Positions 8,251 through 15,735 of a DNA stretch of 64,000 bases are shown here, piece by piece (the first letter of the stretch is position 1; each line of letters opens with the position of its first letter). Below the pieces are notes generated by a model that was not told where the DNA came from, did no database searches, and saw only the letters and a list, made by a program, of their open reading frames with translations. The position numbers and the translations under genes were made by a program. Source of the stretch: Acrocarpospora corrugata. Its GTDB lineage: Bacteria; Actinomycetota; Actinomycetes; Streptosporangiales; Streptosporangiaceae. Where the stretch lies: contig NZ_BLAD01000036.1 in NCBI RefSeq assembly GCF_009687845.1, positions 1-64,000 of the forward strand. Reading direction: 5' to 3'.

Positions 8251-8634
8251 TCAGGCGCATGCCTTCGTGAGGGTGTCCACCCACGCGATCGAGTCCGTCG
8301 CCACCTTCTGCAGCGTGTCGACCGCGTCGTTGGCGTCCTGGACGTTGTATCCGTCCAGTTTCGCGGCCACGCCGTCGGCGGCCTCCTTGAGCGAGGTGTT
8401 GGCCGCGTCGTCGGCCAGGGTGGTCAGCTTGGTCGCGCCGTCGTTGAGTGCCTTCTCCACCGCGGCCGGATCGGAGGCCACGCTGGTGATCTTGGAGACC
8501 GTCTCGGTGACGATGCCGGCGGCCTCGATGCACTGCTGGGTCTTCTGAGCGGCTCCGGTGACTTCCTCGATCGCGCCACAGCCAGTGACCAGAATTCCTG
8601 CCAGAGAGAGCGTGAAGACGGGGAGAAGTCGCAT
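8251..8634 (-). CDS. Small predicted lipoprotein, function unknown
   Basis: A 127-aa protein with a lipoprotein signal peptide (LSLAGILVTGC) and an Ala/Thr/Asp-rich helical body. A single internal Cys (TQQCIEAAG) and a Cys next to the C-terminus (KACA) match the layout of the lipoprotein at 7090-7485. It is the first gene of a possible four-gene minus-strand set, lipoprotein / DUF202 / DUF202 / lipoprotein, although the 38-bp and 76-bp gaps leave co-transcription open. Confidence 0.75.
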   Translation of the reverse strand: MRLLPVFTLSLAGILVTGCGAIEEVTGAAQKTQQCIEAAGIVTETVSKITSVASDPAAVEKALNDGATKLTTLADDAANTSLKEAADGVAAKLDGYNVQDANDAVDTLQKVATDSIAWVDTLTKACA

Positions 8635-8663
8635 GCCCGCGACTCTAATGCACGGATCCCGAT

Positions 8664-8698
8664 GGCGGCGGGCCCGCCATTACGGCCGGCCCGCCGCC
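8664..8698. terminator. Hairpin terminator after livK
   Basis: An 11-bp perfect inverted repeat, GGCGGCGGGCC at 8664-8674 with its complement at 8688-8698, lies 7 bp past the livK stop codon. It ends the six-gene liv operon. Confidence 0.75.
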
Positions 8699-8704
8699 GG
8701 CCGG

Positions 8705-9991
8705 TCAGAGTTTCGTGAAGCAGGGCCCGTCCAGCGTGTACGCCTGGGCGGTCGGTCCGGTGTAGAAGTCCTTGCTGGTGGTGACGCCGGTCGGGGCGGC
8801 CTGGTCCACCTTGTTGATCAGGGTCTGCCGGAACACCGCCGAATTCGGGTCACCGGAGTAGTTTCCGGCCTCCGGCGGCAGCATGCCCTCGTAGTCGACG
8901 GTGGTCAGCGACTTGACGGCGGCCAGCAGGCCCGCCCGGCTGATGTCACCGCCCGCCACCATCTTCTCCAGCGCGGCCTTCATCGGGTACGACCAGGCCC
9001 AGCCGGAGGTGTACCCGTCGTTGGGAGTGACCGCCCCGAGTGCGTCCCGCATCGCCTTGTGGCCCGGCGTGTCGGAACCCCAGGGCTTGCCGGGGGCGGA
9101 CTGCTCGTACAGTGCCGTGAGCGCGGGCCCGGCCGGGCTCTGCGCCAGGGCCACGTTCCAGGTCGGCCCGGTGCCGATGAACCGGCCCTTGAATCCGGCG
9201 GCGGCGCTCTGGCCGACGATCGCGGCCAGGTCGGCGGGGCCGGTGGTGACGATCACCACGTCCGGCTTCTCCTTGGTGATCGCGGTGATCGCGCCGCCCT
9301 GCGCGGTCGCCCCTGACGGCGTCTCCACCGCCTTGAACGCCACGCCGTTCTTCTCGGCGGCGATCTTCGCGCCCGCCGCGGCGTCCGCGCCGTAGTCGCC
9401 TGGATAGTAGACGGCCATGATCGCCTTCGGTTGGTACGTCTCCACCGCGTAGTCGACCGCGTTCATCGCCTCGATGCAGTACGGCGCGCCGCTCTCCAGG
9501 ATCACGTCCTCGAACTCCCACGCCGACGTCCAGGAGGCCGGCGCGGCCACGATGCTGTTGGCCTTGAGATCGTCCAGGATCGCGGCCGTGGTCGGCGAGC
9601 CGAGGGTCTGGGCCAGGCCCAGCACCTTGTCCTTGATCTCGTTGTAGACCTGCCGGTGCGTCTCCGGGTTGTACTTGTTGTCGCGGACGTAGGTGTCCAC
9701 GTCGACCTCGTACTTGCCGCCGACGCCGCCGGCCTGGTTGACCCGGGCCCAGAACACCGACTGGGCCTTGGTGATCGGCACGGCCTGGGCGGCGAAGGGC
9801 CCGGCCGTGAGGTCGGAGACGGTGCCCAGGTAGATGCAGCCCTTGGCCTGGTCGACCGCCTTCGGGCACGGCTCGCGGGTGACTCCCGCCGTGACCGGGC
9901 CGCCGGTGGCCTCCTCCTCGTTCCCCCGGACGACTCCACACGAGGTCAGCAGCAGCACGGCTACCGCCCCGATCGCGATGTACCTGTTCAT
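8705..9991 (-). CDS. livK: Branched-chain amino acid-type ABC transporter substrate-binding lipoprotein
   Basis: A 428-aa lipoprotein with signal peptide and lipobox (AVAVLLLTSCG) followed by a type I periplasmic-binding fold of the Leu/Ile/Val or HAAT family. It would capture the substrate outside the membrane for LivH/LivM/LivF/LivG, which are encoded directly upstream on the same strand; livM ends 10 bp before this start. Because an acyl-CoA synthetase is embedded in the operon, the substrate may be a carboxylic acid (aromatic, fatty or branched) rather than an amino acid (inference). A hairpin terminator follows. Confidence 0.88.
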   Translation of the reverse strand: MNRYIAIGAVAVLLLTSCGVVRGNEEEATGGPVTAGVTREPCPKAVDQAKGCIYLGTVSDLTAGPFAAQAVPITKAQSVFWARVNQAGGVGGKYEVDVDTYVRDNKYNPETHRQVYNEIKDKVLGLAQTLGSPTTAAILDDLKANSIVAAPASWTSAWEFEDVILESGAPYCIEAMNAVDYAVETYQPKAIMAVYYPGDYGADAAAGAKIAAEKNGVAFKAVETPSGATAQGGAITAITKEKPDVVIVTTGPADLAAIVGQSAAAGFKGRFIGTGPTWNVALAQSPAGPALTALYEQSAPGKPWGSDTPGHKAMRDALGAVTPNDGYTSGWAWSYPMKAALEKMVAGGDISRAGLLAAVKSLTTVDYEGMLPPEAGNYSGDPNSAVFRQTLINKVDQAAPTGVTTSKDFYTGPTAQAYTLDGPCFTKL

Positions 9992-10001
9992 GTCGCCCCT
10001 T

Positions 10002-11132
10002 TCAGTAGGAGAACGGCCAGGATTTCCAGTAGGTGCGGACGCGCAGCCAGAGGCCGAACAGGCCGCGCGGTTCGAAGACCAGGAACACGATGATCAGGAG
10101 GCCGTAGAGCACGGTCTCGACCTGGAAGACGTTGGGGGTCTGGGTGGAGTCGCCGCTGATGAACGGCAGCAGCGCGGGCAGCTCCCGGGTGACCGGGGAG
10201 AGCAGGGTGATGAACAGCGCGCCGGCGATCGACCCGGAGACCGTGGCCACGCCGCCGATCAGCACCATCGCGATGTACTGCACCGACAGCAGCAGGCTGA
10301 ACGAGCCCGCCTCGAAGTAGCCGCCGCTCACCGTGTACAGCAGGGCCCCGGCGCAGCCGGCGTAGAACGAGGACACGCCGAACGCGAGCACCTTGTACCT
10401 GGTCAGTGGCACGCCCATGACTTCGGCGGCGATGTCCCTGTCCCGGATCGCGGCGAACCCCCGGCCGATCCTGGACCTGGCCAGGTTCCTGGCGCCGACC
10501 GCGAAGACCACCAGCACGACCAGGACCAGCAGGTAGAGCTGCTGCTCCCGGGACCCGAGCGGCCCCGGCCGGTCCAGCCGCCAGCCGAACAGCTCCGGCG
10601 CCGCCGCCGGACGGCCCACCCCGGGCCCGCCGGTCAGGTCGTCCCACTCCTTGAAGACGTGCTCTCCCAGGAAGACCAGGCCGAGCGTGACGATGGCCAG
10701 GTAGAGCCCGCGCAGCCGGGTGGCCAGCGGCGCCACCAGCACCCCGGCCAGCGCGGCCACCAGCCCGGCCGCGGGGAGCCAGATCAGCAGGTTGGTGACG
10801 CCGAAGCCGAGCGTGCGGCCGGCCGGATCGCCGGACAGGGCCGCCGCCGTGTACGCGCCGATGGCCAGGAAGAACGCGTGCCCGAGCGAGACCTGCCCCG
10901 CGTAGCCGGTGACCAGATTGAGCCCGATCGCGCCGATCGCCGCCACCAGCGCGGTGGCCAGCAGCTCCAGCGTGTGGTCCACCAGCACCTGGGACAGGGC
11001 CAGCGCGAACAGCACCAGGCCGCCGCACCACAGCTTCTTGGCCCGGGTGTCGAACAGGGCCATGTCCTGCGCGTAGGAGGTGTAGAGCAGCGGCCTCCCC
11101 CAGATCCGTACCTTCCGGTCGGTATGTGTCAT
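10002..11132 (-). CDS. livM: Branched-chain amino acid-type ABC transporter permease LivM
   Basis: A 376-aa permease with eight to ten membrane segments. The family element GYAGQVSLGHAFFLAIGAYT occurs in the first third. The cytoplasmic EAA-like loop SRIGRGFAAIRDRDIAAEVMGV, which contacts the ATPases, is followed by GVATVSGSIAGALF. The start overlaps the livH stop by 4 bp (ATGA), which implies translational coupling. The long N-terminal extension before the first helix (RKVRIWGRPLLYTSYAQDM) is typical of LivM proteins in synthetase-containing operons. Confidence 0.92.
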   Translation of the reverse strand: MTHTDRKVRIWGRPLLYTSYAQDMALFDTRAKKLWCGGLVLFALALSQVLVDHTLELLATALVAAIGAIGLNLVTGYAGQVSLGHAFFLAIGAYTAAALSGDPAGRTLGFGVTNLLIWLPAAGLVAALAGVLVAPLATRLRGLYLAIVTLGLVFLGEHVFKEWDDLTGGPGVGRPAAAPELFGWRLDRPGPLGSREQQLYLLVLVVLVVFAVGARNLARSRIGRGFAAIRDRDIAAEVMGVPLTRYKVLAFGVSSFYAGCAGALLYTVSGGYFEAGSFSLLLSVQYIAMVLIGGVATVSGSIAGALFITLLSPVTRELPALLPFISGDSTQTPNVFQVETVLYGLLIIVFLVFEPRGLFGLWLRVRTYWKSWPFSY

Positions 11133-12007
11133 ACCCGCTCAACCTCCGGGGTGCCGAACAGTCCGTACGGCCGCACGAGCAGAACCACCAGCATCACCGC
11201 GTACGGCGTCACGACCGCGAAGTTCTGCCCCAGCCAGGGCGCCACCTCGCCCTGGTAGGACTGGGCCAGCGACTCCACCACCCCGATCGCCAGCCCGCCG
11301 AGCACCGCGCCGCCGAGCGAGTCGAGCCCGCCGACGATGATCGCGGGGAGCGCTTTCAGGGCGATGATCCAGGTCAGCTGGTCCACGCCCTGGCCGGTGC
11401 CGACGAAGGTGCCGGCGATCGCGGCCAGCCCGCCGGCCAGCCCCCAGGAGAGCGCGAACACCATGCCGACCGAGACGCCCTGGGCCAGCGCGGTCTCCTG
11501 GTCGTAGGCGGCGGCGCGCATGGCCAGGCCGTACCGGGTGTGCCGGAAGAACAGGAACAGCAGGCCGACCAGGACGGCGGCGGTCAGGAACATCGCGATC
11601 CAGCGCTGCTGGACGGCGACCCCGGCCACGGTGACCAGCGAGAACCCCCACGGGTCGCCGACCTGGCGCACGTCGGTGCCGATGAAGCCGTTGGCGACGA
11701 CGCGGACCACCACGTCGATGCCGAGGCTGATGATCGCGATGACGAAGACCGGGCGGCCCACCATCGGCCGGATCGCGATCCGCTCGATGACCAGGGCTAT
11801 CCCGGCGACCAGCAGCGCGGCGCAGAGCACGGCCAGGTAGAAGCCGGTGAGCTCGGCCAGGTAGCTGACCGCGACGGCTCCGGCGATCATGAAGGCGGGC
11901 TGAGCGAAGCTGATCACCCGGGTGGCCTTGTAGATGATCACGAAGCCGAGCGCGAGCAGCGCGTAGACCGAGCCGTTGCCCAGGCCGCGGACCAGCGTCT
12001 CGATCAT
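11129..12007 (-). CDS. livH: Branched-chain amino acid-type ABC transporter permease LivH
   Basis: A 292-aa permease; the ATG at 12007 begins MIETLVRGLGNGSVYALLALG, the standard LivH N-terminus. The open frame extends upstream, but that part is antisense-like overlap with the synthetase. The EAA-like segment (RYGLAMRAAAYDQETALAQGV) and GGLDSLGGAVLGGLAIGVVE are present. The ATG overlaps the synthetase stop (ATGA), and its own stop overlaps the livM start. Confidence 0.93.
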   Translation of the reverse strand: MIETLVRGLGNGSVYALLALGFVIIYKATRVISFAQPAFMIAGAVAVSYLAELTGFYLAVLCAALLVAGIALVIERIAIRPMVGRPVFVIAIISLGIDVVVRVVANGFIGTDVRQVGDPWGFSLVTVAGVAVQQRWIAMFLTAAVLVGLLFLFFRHTRYGLAMRAAAYDQETALAQGVSVGMVFALSWGLAGGLAAIAGTFVGTGQGVDQLTWIIALKALPAIIVGGLDSLGGAVLGGLAIGVVESLAQSYQGEVAPWLGQNFAVVTPYAVMLVVLLVRPYGLFGTPEVERV

Positions 12008-13836
12008 CGGTACAGCCCTTCGACGAGGTCCGCGAACAGCGCGGCGACCGCGCCGCGCCTGACCTTCTGGGTGGCGGTGAGCTCGCCGTCCTCGTGGCCG
12101 AGTTCCTTCGGCAGGAAGGCGAAGCGTTTGATCCGCTCGGCGCGGGCGAAGCGGGTGTTGACCGCGTCGACGACGCCCTGCACGAGTTCCCGCACCTCGG
12201 CCTTGCCGGACAGGTCCCGGTAGGTCGTGTAGGGGAGGCCGCGGCGGCGGGCCCACTCCCCCACCGTCTCCAGCTCGATCCCGATCAGCGCGGCCAGGTA
12301 GGGCCGCCGGTCGCCGACGACCACGGCCTCCTTGACGTACGGCGAGGCCTTGAGCGCGTTCTCCAGCTCCGACGGCGCGACGTTCTTGCCGCCGCCGGTG
12401 ATCAGGATGTCCTTCATCCGGTCGGTGATCTTGATGTGGGTGTCCTCGACCCAGACCCCGACGTCGCCGGTGTGCAGCCAGCCGTCCTCGTCGAGCACGG
12501 CGGCCGTGGCCCGGGGGTCGCGCCAGTAGCCGGCGAAGTTGCCGGGGTGCCGGGTGAGGATCTCGCCGGTGAACTCGTCCAGCCGGAGTTCGACGCCCTC
12601 GTGCGGTTCGCCGACCGTGCCCAGGCGGACCCGGCCGGGACGGTTGCCGGTGGCCACGGCGGAGTTCTCGGTCATGCCGTACACCTCGTGCATGGGCACG
12701 CCGATCCCCATGAAGAACTTCAGCACGGCGGGGGCGATGGGCGCGGCGCCGGAGGCCGCGTAGCGGACCCGGCGCAGGCCGAGGCGCTCCCGCAGCGAGC
12801 GGTAGCAGAACAGCCAGCCGATCGCGTACGCCGTGCGGGTGGCCGTGGTGTGCCGCCCTCCGGTGCGGGTCAGCGTGTCGCCGATCCGGTCCGCGACCCG
12901 CAGCCAGAAGCCCAGCACCAGCCGTTTGACCGGCGACGCCGAGTCGAGCCTGGCGTTCACCCCGGCCAGGACCTTCTCCCAGATCCTGGGCACGCCGAAC
13001 AGGATGGTCGGCTGGACCTCGCGCAGGTTGGCGGGCACCGTCTCGATCGACTCGGCGAAGTTCACCTGGACACCGGCGGCGGCGTTGAACCAGACGGTGA
13101 ACGCGCGTTCGGCGACGTGGCAGAGCGGCAGGTAGGACAGGACCAGGTCGCGCGGGGACGGCGGCGGTTCCGCGACGCCGACCAGGGTGGTGACGGCGAA
13201 CTCGACGTTGGCGATGGTGAGCATCGCGCCCTTGGGCGGGCCGGTGGTGCCGGAGGTGTAGATCAGGGTCATCAGGTCGCCGGGGCGGGATCCGGCCATC
13301 CGGCGTTCGACGGCGCCGGGGTGGTCGTCGCGGTGGCTACGCCCGAGTTCGAGGAAGTCCCGCCAGAAGATCAGCCGATGGTCGTGGTAGCTGGTGATCC
13401 CGCGAGGCTGGATATAGACGATGTGCTCAAGTTCCGGGCATTCGTCCAGGACGGCGAGGGCTTTGTCGACTTGTTCCTGATCCTCGGCGATGAGGATCTT
13501 CGCTCCGGAATGCACGAGCAGGTAGGAGACCTCCGCCGCCGGATTTGTCGGATATAGGCCGACAGTGACGGCGCGGACGGCGACGATGCCGAGGTCGGAG
13601 TACAGCCATTCGCGCCGGTTCTCCGCGTGCACCGCCACCCGGTCGCCCGGCTCCACGCCCAGCGCCAGCAGCGCGTGCCCGACCAGCTCGACCTGCTCCC
13701 AGTACTGCGCCCAGCCGACCTCCTGCCAGATCCCGAACGCCTTCTCGCGCAGCGCCACCCGGCCGGGCGTGGCCAGCGCGCGATCCCGGACCCGGGTCAC
13801 CACCGAGGTGGTGGCCGTCCGCGTGGCAACCGTCAT
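12004..13836 (-). CDS. AMP-dependent long-chain-type acyl-CoA synthetase (FadD15-like)
   Basis: This enzyme activates a carboxylic acid to its acyl-CoA via an acyl-adenylate. The start is the ATG at 13836, which overlaps the livG stop by 4 bp, giving 610 aa. The motifs are LIYTSGTTGPPKGAMLT (AMP/P-loop), YGMTENSAV, LHTGDVGVW and the hinge/lid segment ITDRMKDILITGGGKNVAPSELE. It sits inside the ABC transporter operon between livG and livH with overlaps on both sides. Import and CoA-activation of the same compound ('vectorial acylation') is a reasonable inference. Length and motif spacing resemble the ~600-aa FadD15 branch. Confidence 0.92.
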   Translation of the reverse strand: MTVATRTATTSVVTRVRDRALATPGRVALREKAFGIWQEVGWAQYWEQVELVGHALLALGVEPGDRVAVHAENRREWLYSDLGIVAVRAVTVGLYPTNPAAEVSYLLVHSGAKILIAEDQEQVDKALAVLDECPELEHIVYIQPRGITSYHDHRLIFWRDFLELGRSHRDDHPGAVERRMAGSRPGDLMTLIYTSGTTGPPKGAMLTIANVEFAVTTLVGVAEPPPSPRDLVLSYLPLCHVAERAFTVWFNAAAGVQVNFAESIETVPANLREVQPTILFGVPRIWEKVLAGVNARLDSASPVKRLVLGFWLRVADRIGDTLTRTGGRHTTATRTAYAIGWLFCYRSLRERLGLRRVRYAASGAAPIAPAVLKFFMGIGVPMHEVYGMTENSAVATGNRPGRVRLGTVGEPHEGVELRLDEFTGEILTRHPGNFAGYWRDPRATAAVLDEDGWLHTGDVGVWVEDTHIKITDRMKDILITGGGKNVAPSELENALKASPYVKEAVVVGDRRPYLAALIGIELETVGEWARRRGLPYTTYRDLSGKAEVRELVQGVVDAVNTRFARAERIKRFAFLPKELGHEDGELTATQKVRRGAVAALFADLVEGLYR

Positions 13837-14594
13837 GTCTCCCCCAGATACGCCTCGATTACCTTGGGATCGCGCTGCACCTGCGCCGGGGTGCCGAGCG
13901 CCACCTGCCGCCCGAAGTCGAGCACCAGCACCCGGTCGGCCAGATCCATCACCAGGCCCATGTCGTGATCCACCAGCACCAGCGGAATGCCCAGCTCGTC
14001 CCGGATGTCGAGGACGAACCTGGCCATGTCCTCGGTCTCCTCCAGGTTCATCCCGGCCACCGGCTCGTCCAGCAGGAGCAGCCTCGGCTCCATCGCCAGG
14101 GCCCGGCCCAGCTCCACCCGCTTCTGGATCCCGTACGGCAGGAGCCGGACCGGGTGGCGGCGCCAGGCGGCCAGCTCCAGGAAGTCGATGATGTCCTCGA
14201 CCTTGGCGCGGGCCGCGAGCTCCTCCCGGCGGGCGCGGCCCAGCCACAGGAGGGCGGCCGGCGTGCCGTACCGGAAATGGCAGTGCCGGCCGAGCATCAG
14301 GTTGTCCAGGACGGTCAGGTTGTGGAACAGCTCGACGTTCTGGAAAGTCCTGGCCAGGCCCATGGCGGCGATGCGGTGCGGCCGGAGCCCCAGGATCGGC
14401 TGGCCGAGGAAGCGCACCGAGCCGCGCTGCGGCCGGTACACGCCGGACAGCACGTTGAAGATCGAGGTCTTGCCCGCGCCGTTCGGCCCAATCACCGCCA
14501 GCAGCTCGGCCGGGCCGACGTCGAAGGAGACGCCGTCGATGGCCGTCACCCCGGCGAAGGAGAGCCCGACGTCGCGGACCGAGAGCACGCTCAC
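13833..14594 (-). CDS. livG: Branched-chain amino acid-type ABC transporter ATP-binding protein LivG
   Basis: A 253-aa cytoplasmic ATPase. The start is the GTG at 14594, overlapping the livF stop (GTGA). Walker A is GPNGAGKTSIFNVLSG. The signature helix LPYGIQKRVELGRALA departs from LSGGQ, as it commonly does in LivG. Walker B is LLLLDEPVAGMN, and the H-loop VLVDHDMGLVMD follows. The C-terminal GTPAQVQRDPKVIEAYLG tail is diagnostic of LivG. It partners with LivF and serves LivH/LivM. Confidence 0.94.
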   Translation of the reverse strand: MSVLSVRDVGLSFAGVTAIDGVSFDVGPAELLAVIGPNGAGKTSIFNVLSGVYRPQRGSVRFLGQPILGLRPHRIAAMGLARTFQNVELFHNLTVLDNLMLGRHCHFRYGTPAALLWLGRARREELAARAKVEDIIDFLELAAWRRHPVRLLPYGIQKRVELGRALAMEPRLLLLDEPVAGMNLEETEDMARFVLDIRDELGIPLVLVDHDMGLVMDLADRVLVLDFGRQVALGTPAQVQRDPKVIEAYLGET

Positions 14595-15376
14595 GACAGC
14601 CACCGCTTCCGCCGCCGGTAGTGCTTGACGTCGCGGAACGACCGGGCCGCGCCCTCCGCGCCGAGGCCCAGGTAGAACTCCCTGATGTCCTCGTCGGCGA
14701 GCAGCTCGGCGGCCGGCTTGTCCATGACGACCTTGCCGGTCTCCAGCACGTACCCGTGCGCGGCGATGGACAGCGCCATCCGGGCGTTCTGCTCGACCAG
14801 CAGCACCGTCACGCCCTGCTTGTTGATCTCCGCGATCAGGTCCCTGATCTGCCGGACCAGGGTCGGGGCCAGGCCCAGGCTCGGCTCGTCCAGCAGCAGG
14901 TAGCGCGGGCCGGACATCAGCGCCCTGCCCAGCGCCAGCATCTGCTGCTCGCCGCCGGACAGATAGCCGGAGACGCCTTTGCGGCGGGTCTTCAGCACCG
15001 GGAACAGCCCGTATACCCGGTCCAGGTTGGCGGCCAGGTCGCGGCGCGCGGTGTGGCCGCCGACCCGGAGGTTCTCCTCCACGGTCAGCTCGGCCAGGAT
15101 CCGCCGCCCCTCCATCACCTGGCCGATCCCGCGCCGGACCACCTGGGCCGGGCGCAGCCCGTGGATCGGCTCGCCGTCCAGGAGCACGGAACCCTTGGCG
15201 ATCACGCCGTCGTGCACGTCCAGCAGGCCCGACAGGGCCCGCAGCAGCGTCGTCTTGCCGGCGCCGTTCGCGCCAAGCAACGCCACGACGGAACCCTCCG
15301 GCACGCGCAGGCTGACGCCGCGCAGGACCTGCATCACATCGTCGTAGACAACTTCGAGGTTGCGGACTTCCAACAT
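14591..15376 (-). CDS. livF: Branched-chain amino acid-type ABC transporter ATP-binding protein LivF
   Basis: A 261-aa cytoplasmic ATPase and the first gene of the six-gene operon. Walker A is GANGAGKTTLLRALSG, the signature is LSGGEQQMLALGRALM and Walker B is YLLLDEPSLGLAP. The C-terminus runs about 25 residues past the usual LivF end, with a basic tail (KHYRRRKRW). The operon promoter should lie in the 101 bp between this start and the divergent zinc-finger gene. Confidence 0.93.
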   Translation of the reverse strand: MLEVRNLEVVYDDVMQVLRGVSLRVPEGSVVALLGANGAGKTTLLRALSGLLDVHDGVIAKGSVLLDGEPIHGLRPAQVVRRGIGQVMEGRRILAELTVEENLRVGGHTARRDLAANLDRVYGLFPVLKTRRKGVSGYLSGGEQQMLALGRALMSGPRYLLLDEPSLGLAPTLVRQIRDLIAEINKQGVTVLLVEQNARMALSIAAHGYVLETGKVVMDKPAAELLADEDIREFYLGLGAEGAARSFRDVKHYRRRKRWLS

Positions 15377-15477
15377 GGAGGCTCCTCACCCTGTGAAGCG
15401 AGAGTCTCCCGGGGGTCCCGCCGCATCAATAGGTGGTTGCCAAATCGGAATAATGCTCTGGACGTACTATCGGGGCC

Positions 15478-15735
15478 ATGGGGATCTGTGAGCATTTGAT
15501 AGCGGCCGGTGATCCGCCGGCCAACACGCCAGAAGGCTGCGAGGAGTGCCTGAAGGAGGGGCGGCGCTGGGTCCATCTGCGCCGCTGCCTGAACTGCGGG
15601 CACATCGGCTGCTGCGACTCCTCGCCAGGGAGGCACGCCACCGCGCACTACAAGGAAACCGGCCATCCCGTGATGGCCTCGTACGAACCGGGTGAGTCCT
15701 GGCGCTGGTGCTACGACGACAATCTGATGGGCTAG
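15478..15735 (+). CDS. UBP-type zinc finger domain protein
   Basis: An 85-aa single-domain protein. The Cys/His pattern (CEHL, GCEECLKEG, LRRCLNCGHIGCCDSS, GRHATAHYKETGHPVM) is that of the ZnF-UBP domain, which in eukaryotes binds the ubiquitin C-terminus. In bacteria it occurs as a small stand-alone protein of unknown role. The closing WRWCYDDNLMG is also typical of the bacterial version. It is divergent from livF. Its TAG stop and the convergent antiporter stop share one palindromic CTAG (15732-15735). Confidence 0.88.
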   Translation: MGICEHLIAAGDPPANTPEGCEECLKEGRRWVHLRRCLNCGHIGCCDSSPGRHATAHYKETGHPVMASYEPGESWRWCYDDNLMG

